Source of the DNA: Deltaproteobacteria bacterium
GTDB taxonomy: Bacteria; Desulfobacterota; Dissulfuribacteria; Dissulfuribacterales; QOAL01
Assembly: GCA_027068235.1 (NCBI GenBank)
Contig: JAMOUE010000165.1
Location: forward strand, 1-10,676
Direction of reading: 5' to 3'
Length of the DNA: 10,676 nt
The position numbers were made by a program, and so were the translations under genes. A model generated the notes under the pieces. The model ran no database searches. It was not told the DNA's origin and saw only the letters and a list, made by a program, of their open reading frames with translations. Below are positions 7,133-10,676 of the stretch, one piece after another. Positions within the stretch are counted from its first letter, which is position 1; the number at the start of each line of letters is the position of its first letter.

Positions 7133-8908
7133 TTACTGAACAAGGATCGTATAATCTTCAAATTCGCCATACTTAATGGTGCCACACTTAGATGGAAAGT
7201 TTCTATACTGTACTCCTATGCGCATCCTAAGAGAACCATCTGCATTGTTTGGAATTTGTATAGATCCCGACACAGTTGATGTGCCATGTTTTTGCAGAAC
7301 AAGTTCACCTGCGTCATCGAAGTCTCCATCGTTGTTGAAATCGATCCATACACTCCAATATTCGTCATATGGTTTTGAAGCAAATTCCGGGGTTAGAGTT
7401 ATAGGAACATTTTGCCCTGGATTAAGAGGTATGACTTTATCAGTAAAATCTCCATAAGCATCAGGTCCCGATGAATTAACAAAGTTTCCAACTTTAACTT
7501 CTTTTATCCATTCATATTTTTGACTAGTCCCTTGGACAGTACAGTAATTAAGATTTTGAGTTACATTACCTAAGTTTTCTGCACTGTATGCGCTGTTTTC
7601 ACCATCTAGTGAGATGGTGTAATCTTCAACCTCACCATAATTAACATTACCGCATGCAGACGATGGATAATTTTTGTACTGCATTCCTATGCGCATTCTA
7701 ACAGTACCAGTTGCATTATTTGGGATTTGTATGGATCCCGATACAGTTGATGTACCATATTTTTGCAGAACGAGCTCTCCTGCGTCATCGAAGTCTCCAT
7801 CGTTGTTGAAATCGATCCATACACTCCAATATTCGTCATATGGTTTTGAAGCAAATTCCGGGGTTAGAGTTATAGGAACATTTTGCCCTGGATTAAGAGG
7901 TATGATTTTGTCAGTAAAATCTCCATAAGCATCAGGTCCCGATGAATTAACAAAGTTTCCAACTTTAACTTCTTTTATCCATTCATATTTTTGACTAGTC
8001 CCTTGTGCAGTACAGTAACTAAGATTCTGGGGCCAGTTATTAGAGTTGCTAGAGTTGCTATTCAAATAAACTTTACTCGTTTCTGTACCAAAACCTTCAT
8101 TGGTATCGAATGAAATCATATAATCTTCAAATTCTCCATACTTGATGCTAGAACAGACATGTGGAAAATTTCTGTACTGTATTCCTATTCGCATTCTAAC
8201 AGTACCGGTTGCGTTATTTGGAATTTGTATGGATCCAGATATGGTTGATGTGCCATGTTTTTGCAGAACAAGTTCACCTGCGTCATCGAAGTCTCCATCG
8301 TTGTTGAAATCGATCCATACCCTCCAATATTCGTCATATGGTTTTGAAGCAAATCCCGGAGTTAGAGTTATAGGAACATTTTGCCCTGGATTAAGAGGTA
8401 TGATTTTGTCAGTAAAATCTCCATAAGCATCAGGTCCCGATGAGTTAACAAAGTTTCCAACTTTAACTTCTTTTATCCATTCATATTTTTGACTGATAGC
8501 TTGTGGTGAACAGTAATCTTCTGCTGTGACTCCAACACTACTATTCCCAAAGGATGGAGGGATATACAAAGATACTTCCTCTGAAAAGTCACTAAATTGG
8601 TTGGACGTATTAAAGGCCTTTAGGGCAAAGTAATATGTTTGCCCCTCTGGTAACCCTGATATGACATAAGAAATTTTAGAAGGGCTTGTGGCAGTATCAT
8701 GTACTGTAATAGTATTAGTATAATTTTTTGATTTGGTTCCATAATAGATTTTATATCCAGCAATATCTGGCTCTTGATTTCTTGTCCAGCTAACAGTTAC
8801 AGTAGCTGCTATACAAGAGTTGGAAAAAACCAACAAAAAGACTATTGTGAAAATTAAAAAACTTAAAAAGTCCCATGAAAAAATTTTTTCTAAGTCAAAA
8901 TTTCTCAT
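7133..8908 (-). CDS. Secreted fibronectin type III protein with three GEVED modules
   Basis: Predicted exported protein of 591 residues. I chose the ATG at 8908 because GAGGAAAT precedes it and it begins right at a signal peptide; the frame is open 25 codons further upstream, but those codons encode a hydrophilic stretch with no such site. The signal peptide has a hydrophobic core at about residues 16-28 and a likely signal peptidase I cut after CIAA. A fibronectin type III domain follows at about 34-116 (VTVSW, EPDIAGYKIYYG, GLPEGQTYYFALKAFN). Three GEVED modules lie at about 131-268, 298-434 and 454-591. Each starts at a YC, contains WVWIDFNNDGDFDDAGE-like sequence and ends GE[FV]EDY. Each module has one Cys at its start and one near its end, suggesting a disulfide. 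The protein stops exactly at the end of module three, with no sorting tag or membrane anchor. Role is unknown; such modules occur in surface and extracellular proteins. It converges with ftsZ and looks monocistronic. Confidence 0.85.
   Translation of the reverse strand: MRNFDLEKIFSWDFLSFLIFTIVFLLVFSNSCIAATVTVSWTRNQEPDIAGYKIYYGTKSKNYTNTITVHDTATSPSKISYVISGLPEGQTYYFALKAFNTSNQFSDFSEEVSLYIPPSFGNSSVGVTAEDYCSPQAISQKYEWIKEVKVGNFVNSSGPDAYGDFTDKIIPLNPGQNVPITLTPGFASKPYDEYWRVWIDFNNDGDFDDAGELVLQKHGTSTISGSIQIPNNATGTVRMRIGIQYRNFPHVCSSIKYGEFEDYMISFDTNEGFGTETSKVYLNSNSSNSNNWPQNLSYCTAQGTSQKYEWIKEVKVGNFVNSSGPDAYGDFTDKIIPLNPGQNVPITLTPEFASKPYDEYWSVWIDFNNDGDFDDAGELVLQKYGTSTVSGSIQIPNNATGTVRMRIGMQYKNYPSSACGNVNYGEVEDYTISLDGENSAYSAENLGNVTQNLNYCTVQGTSQKYEWIKEVKVGNFVNSSGPDAYGDFTDKVIPLNPGQNVPITLTPEFASKPYDEYWSVWIDFNNDGDFDDAGELVLQKHGTSTVSGSIQIPNNADGSLRMRIGVQYRNFPSKCGTIKYGEFEDYTILVQ
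7136..7549 (-). repeat. GEVED module 3 (C-terminal)
   Basis: Encodes residues 454-591. The block 7308-7525 is nearly identical to the same block in modules 1 and 2. Over 251 bases (7308-7558 against 7779-8029) I count six differences from module 2. The remaining third, encoding NADGSLRMRIGVQYRNFPSKCGTIKYGE, is clearly more diverged. Confidence 0.9.
7607..8017 (-). repeat. GEVED module 2 (middle)
   Basis: Encodes residues 298-434. It shares the near-identical block (here 7779-7996) with both other modules. The linker to module 3 is 19 residues, and to module 1 about 29 residues rich in Ser and Asn. Its C-terminal third (MQYKNYPSSACGNVNYGEVEDY) is the only one with the exact GEVED sequence. 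Confidence 0.9.
8105..8518 (-). repeat. GEVED module 1 (N-terminal)
   Basis: Encodes residues 131-268. Its shared block is 8277-8494, with only about four differences from module 2 over 218 bases. Past the block the similarity drops at once (CAISQ here against GTSQ in the others), so the edge of homology is sharp. Confidence 0.9.
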
Positions 8909-8910
8909 AT

Positions 8911-8916
8911 TTCCTC
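8911..8916 (-). promoter_or_regulatory. Shine-Dalgarno fixing the start of the GEVED protein
   Basis: On the - strand GAGGAA lies just before the ATG at 8908 (GAGG with four bases spacing). It separates the true start from an in-frame ATG at 8983. Confidence 0.6.
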
Positions 8917-9097
8917 GTTTTATAGATTTGTTTGGTAACAGTTTGTTTTTAGTTACTTTTTGTGTATGTTCAGAAATTACCATCCGCCAGCCTCCACATT
9001 GTAATTGATAATTTTAGGTAAATTCTGCAACAACTATGCCTTCTTGAAATAGACCAGTAATGAAAGATAAAATTGAGTATTGTCTCCAACAAATATG

Positions 9098-9121
9098 TAT
9101 TTTATATTTTTATATAAAATA
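9098..9121. repeat. AT-only inverted repeat
   Basis: TATTTTATAT (9098-9107) and its exact reverse complement ATATAAAATA (9112-9121) flank a TTTT loop. All pairs are A-T, so it is weak as RNA but could be a cruciform or a protein binding site. In such AT-rich sequence a chance origin is quite possible. Confidence 0.4.
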
Positions 9122-9230
9122 TTAATGAATATTTGATATAAGAGAGTGTATATATACCACCTTTGTATTTAAAATTATAATAATACTATGGCGATGTTGC
9201 TTTTGCATTAAAAAATTTTCTTAACTTTTT

Positions 9231-9247
9231 ATCACTAGTTAAGTGAT
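9231..9247. repeat. Short palindrome, possible operator
   Basis: ATCACT and AGTGAT form perfect half-sites around the spacer AGTTA. The size suits a dimeric regulator, but no regulator gene is in view and there is no second full copy, so the role is a guess. Confidence 0.3.
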
Positions 9248-9444
9248 GCCATTTTCACTGGAAAAGATGGTCTTGTATTGTTATTGCTTAAAAATTCAAT
9301 TAGTTAAAATTTGGGTTACGCCTTATTAAAATCACTAGCTTCTTTTTTGAATAAATAAACAGATAGCATTTCATTAAGTAACCGCAAGTTACAAGTTGTT
9401 TAATTTAGAGTTTAATTATTTGGTTTTTAGTAGATCGAGAATTA

Positions 9445-9450
9445 TATAAT
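9445..9450 (+). promoter_or_regulatory. Candidate -10 box of the small TPR-like gene
   Basis: A perfect TATAAT lies 33 bases before the ATG at 9484. The best -35 candidate is TTGGTT at 9420-9425, a poor match (three of six) with a long 19-base spacing, so the promoter is plausible but unproven. An AAGGA at 9466-9470 could be the ribosome binding site, though 13 bases from the ATG is long. Confidence 0.4.
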
Positions 9451-9483
9451 GGGCAAGTTCAAAATAAGGATATCTAGTTAAAA

Positions 9484-10002
9484 ATGAAAATCGAAAATAT
9501 AGTCTTTTATCTTACTTTTACGATTTTTATCGCTGTTTCTATTTACTCATACCAAATGTTAAAAAAGAATTATTATGGTACTCAACTGCTTGTAGTAGCA
9601 GCGAGTCTTGAAAATATATTAAAGCGTCCCATGTCTCCTGCCCAGAAAGCGCTTATAATGCGCAATGCCCTTCCTGTATTAAATGAGTATAAATTAAAAT
9701 TTTTTAAATATTATGGTTATTGGTTAGATATATATAATGTCTATAATCAAGCAGCCATGGTGGAATGGTTAAACGGCAACAGACGGGAGGCTTTAAGGTT
9801 ATTGCTAGTTTCTATTCGCTATCATCCCTATCTCTCAGAAACTTATAGGGCTATGTCTGTTTATTCTGCAGAAGTTGGTATGAGAGAAGCTTCAAAGTAT
9901 TGTCTACAGACTTATCAACAATTATTGAGTACACAACCTCTTAATCTTGCAATCAGACAGAAATGTTTGCAGGCAGTGAAAGACTTTCTAAAAAAGAATT
10001 AA
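9484..10002 (+). CDS. Small membrane-anchored TPR-like protein, function unknown
   Basis: A 172-residue protein I do not recognise. An N-terminal hydrophobic helix at about residues 6-23 (IVFYLTFTIFIAVSIYSY) is preceded by only a few residues and followed by KK, so it is probably a membrane anchor or uncleaved signal. The rest reads as all-helical. From about residue 85 there is a TPR-like helix pair, AAMVEWLNGNRREALRLLLV then YHPYLSETYRAMSVYSAEVG, and a further pair ending in LSTQPLN. This looks like two degenerate TPR units, usually a protein-binding scaffold. There is no catalytic motif. The codon use and good hydrophobic patterning support a real gene. It stands alone between two gene-poor stretches, with a TATAAT box upstream, so it may be transcribed alone. 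Which side of the membrane the helical part faces is unclear. Confidence 0.72.
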   Translation: MKIENIVFYLTFTIFIAVSIYSYQMLKKNYYGTQLLVVAASLENILKRPMSPAQKALIMRNALPVLNEYKLKFFKYYGYWLDIYNVYNQAAMVEWLNGNRREALRLLLVSIRYHPYLSETYRAMSVYSAEVGMREASKYCLQTYQQLLSTQPLNLAIRQKCLQAVKDFLKKN

Positions 10003-10137
10003 CAGACTATTATAATTGGGAGTGCTTTTTTCGATCCTGTATTCAGTCATTGTGATGTAGCGTGCAGCAGTCGTGGATTATACTGATTTCCCGCTTCTTA
10101 TTACTGGGAGCGTAAAAGAGATGACAAAGTGATTGCT

Positions 10138-10237
10138 GTCATTGCGAGGAGGTGCGAATGCGCCGACGAAGCAATCCCCACTGAAGGAGCAGGGTAGTTG
10201 GAGATCGCTCACAGCTGCTGCGCCGCCTCGCAATGAC
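10138..10237. repeat. REP/MITE-like palindromic element with 12-base terminal inverted repeats
   Basis: The 100-base element begins GTCATTGCGAGG (10138-10149) and ends with the exact reverse complement CCTCGCAATGAC (10226-10237). Inside the left arm there is a small hairpin, GGTGC-GAAT-GCGCC (10151-10164). GAAGCAATCCCC near the left centre is matched imperfectly by GGAGATCGCT on the right. The CATTGCGAGG...GAAGCAATC pattern is that of a dispersed palindromic repeat seen intergenically in many proteobacterial genomes. Its translation gives the tell-tale string SLRGGANAPTKQSP, a common spurious protein. Confidence 0.8.
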
Positions 10238-10238
10238 A

Positions 10239-10277
10239 GGAGGATTGCTTATCGGCCCTTTTGGGCCTGCAATGATA
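10239..10277. repeat. Degenerate right arm of a second palindromic element
   Basis: Directly after the first element, GGAGGATTGCTT, then a perfect hairpin GGCCC-TTTT-GGGCC (10254-10267), then TGCAATGAT. This mirrors the right-arm layout (GATTGCTTC, hairpin, CGCAATGAC) of the same repeat family, with changes. It suggests tandem or nested insertion followed by decay. Confidence 0.5.
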
Positions 10278-10450
10278 GCTCAGGTCATATAAAGAAGGCT
10301 CTCAGTAGTAATCAGGGGGATTGCTTTTATCTGCTCGAATAAATTTGTAGTTTATATAACGCCCAAGTTTTTCGATTAATCCAGTCATAAGGCAAAATGA
10401 CAATCTTTAAAAGAGTCAAAAAATAATTTTTTATCTGTTTTGATTTATGA

Positions 10451-10456
10451 AAGGAG
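10451..10456 (+). promoter_or_regulatory. Shine-Dalgarno of the lipoprotein gene
   Basis: AAGGAG lies five bases before the ATG at 10462, a near-ideal arrangement that supports this start in a region with few other cues. Confidence 0.7.
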
Positions 10457-10461
10457 TAAAA

Positions 10462-10676
10462 ATGAGGAAATTACTCGTTTTATTTTTTGTGTTGTTTGGT
10501 ATCGTTAGTTGCTCTACACATCAGGCAAGTACCGTATCCAAGGTTTCTCCTTCTGTGGTTCAGGAAGAGTCAAACGCTAAGAGTGATCCTAATTATCATA
10601 CCATAGAGATTGGTAGTACACCTTTTTCTCCTCTAGCATATGATTTTAATCAAGATGGTTTGGTAGATATCGCTGC
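10462..10676 (+). CDS. Lipoprotein with FG-GAP/VCBS-like repeat, N-terminal part
   Basis: The first 71 codons are visible; the gene continues beyond the right edge. MRKLLVLFFVLFGIVSC is a type II signal peptide with lipobox IVSC, so the mature protein would be acylated at Cys17. The next 35 or so residues are a Ser/Lys/Glu-rich linker. Then SPLAYDFNQDGLVDIA matches the start of an FG-GAP/VCBS repeat, with a calcium-binding loop D-x-N-x-D-G-x-x-D. Such repeats usually form a beta propeller on the cell surface or in the periplasm. The serine just after the lipid cysteine (position +2) would not act as an inner-membrane retention signal in the E. coli rule, so the outer membrane is likely. Function is unknown. 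Confidence 0.8.
   Translation, partial: MRKLLVLFFVLFGIVSCSTHQASTVSKVSPSVVQEESNAKSDPNYHTIEIGSTPFSPLAYDFNQDGLVDIA

Larger units (their letters stand above)
8909..9483. other. AT-rich divergent intergenic region
   Basis: About 575 bases without a supportable gene between two divergent genes. The composition is strongly AT-rich, more so than the dcw cluster. It holds the leader and presumably the promoter of the GEVED gene (- strand), which I could not place with confidence, and a likely promoter for the small gene at 9484. It also has an AT-only hairpin (9098-9121) and two short palindromes, ATCACT-5-AGTGAT at 9231-9247 and GTAAC-5-GTTAC at 9378-9392. The octamer ATCACTAG occurs twice, exactly 100 bases apart (9231 and 9331). 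Confidence 0.6.
10003..10461. other. Gene-poor stretch containing REP/MITE-like repeats
   Basis: About 459 bases with no real gene. The centre is GC-rich and palindromic (see the element at 10138-10237 and its degenerate neighbour). The flanks are AT-rich, including the leader of the lipoprotein gene at 10462. A sequence at 10046-10085 starting GTCATTGTGATG may be a further decayed copy of the element arm. I see no clear terminator for the gene ending at 10002. Confidence 0.6.

Noticed and set aside
7176..8426. Three similar + strand open frames (7176-7457, 7674-7928, 8142-8426)
   Set aside because: They are antisense images of the three GEVED modules; their similarity comes from the repeats on the other strand.
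7136..8518. Repeats as a CRISPR array
   Set aside because: The repeat unit is about 470-500 bases and lies in frame in a coding gene; these are protein modules.
8740..8908. Lipoprotein signal for the GEVED protein (Cys near the end of the signal peptide)
   Set aside because: The residues before the Cys are SNS, which does not match a lipobox; a signal peptidase I cut after CIAA is more likely.
8909..8983. N-terminal extension of the GEVED protein from the ATG at 8983
   Set aside because: The extension is hydrophilic and would bury the signal peptide; a good ribosome binding site precedes the ATG at 8908.
8820..9008. 62-codon + strand open frame opposite the signal peptide region
   Set aside because: Lysine-rich antisense of an AT-rich coding start, with no supporting site or domain.
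9174..9202. ATTATA (- strand TATAAT) as promoter of the GEVED gene
   Set aside because: No acceptable -35 at the right spacing, and about 265 bases from the start codon in very AT-rich DNA.
10133..10342. Open frame of 69 codons over the palindromic repeat
   Set aside because: Its protein (SLRGGANAPTKQSP ... PPRND) is the known translation of this repeat family; no ribosome binding site and no domain.

Overview
The window reads as a chromosomal segment of a Gram-negative bacterium of moderate to low GC. It has a FtsQ with a POTRA domain, a lipoprotein with a good lipobox and a secreted exoprotein. The gene order murD-murG-murC-murB-ftsQ-ftsA-ftsZ, with murB inside the cluster and no ddl, fits deltaproteobacterial (Desulfobacterota-like) genomes. 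That assignment is inference from gene order and protein flavour only.

Positions 1-6982 hold the right-hand part of a division and cell wall (dcw) cluster, all on the + strand and tightly packed. It runs murD (C-terminal end only), murG, murC, murB, ftsQ, ftsA, ftsZ. Adjacent genes abut, overlap by 8 to 20 bases, or are separated by only 8 to 24 bases, so they look like one translationally coupled operon. MurD, MurC and MurB act in cytoplasmic synthesis of the UDP-MurNAc-peptide precursor. MurG makes lipid II at the membrane. FtsQ, FtsA and FtsZ build the division ring that directs this material to the septum. The usual ftsW between murD and murG is missing: the murD stop codon touches the murG start. 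A strong intrinsic terminator at 7083-7126 closes the operon.

Positions 7133-8908 (- strand) encode a secreted protein, convergent with ftsZ. It has a signal peptide, one fibronectin type III domain and three GEVED modules. The modules share a 218-base block that is nearly identical at DNA level in all three copies, a sign of recent duplication or gene conversion.

Positions 8909-9483 are a very AT-rich divergent intergenic region with small palindromes and a consensus -10 box. It is followed by a small membrane-anchored TPR-like protein of unknown function (9484-10002). Positions 10003-10461 lack a real gene but hold a GC-rich REP/MITE-like palindromic element (10138-10237) and a degenerate partial copy. 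The window ends inside a lipoprotein gene (from 10462) whose visible part enters an FG-GAP/VCBS-type repeat with a calcium-loop motif.

I see no clear new multi-gene system. The best leads are the missing ftsW, the homogenised GEVED repeats, the Cys-type active site of MurB and the unassigned TPR-like gene.
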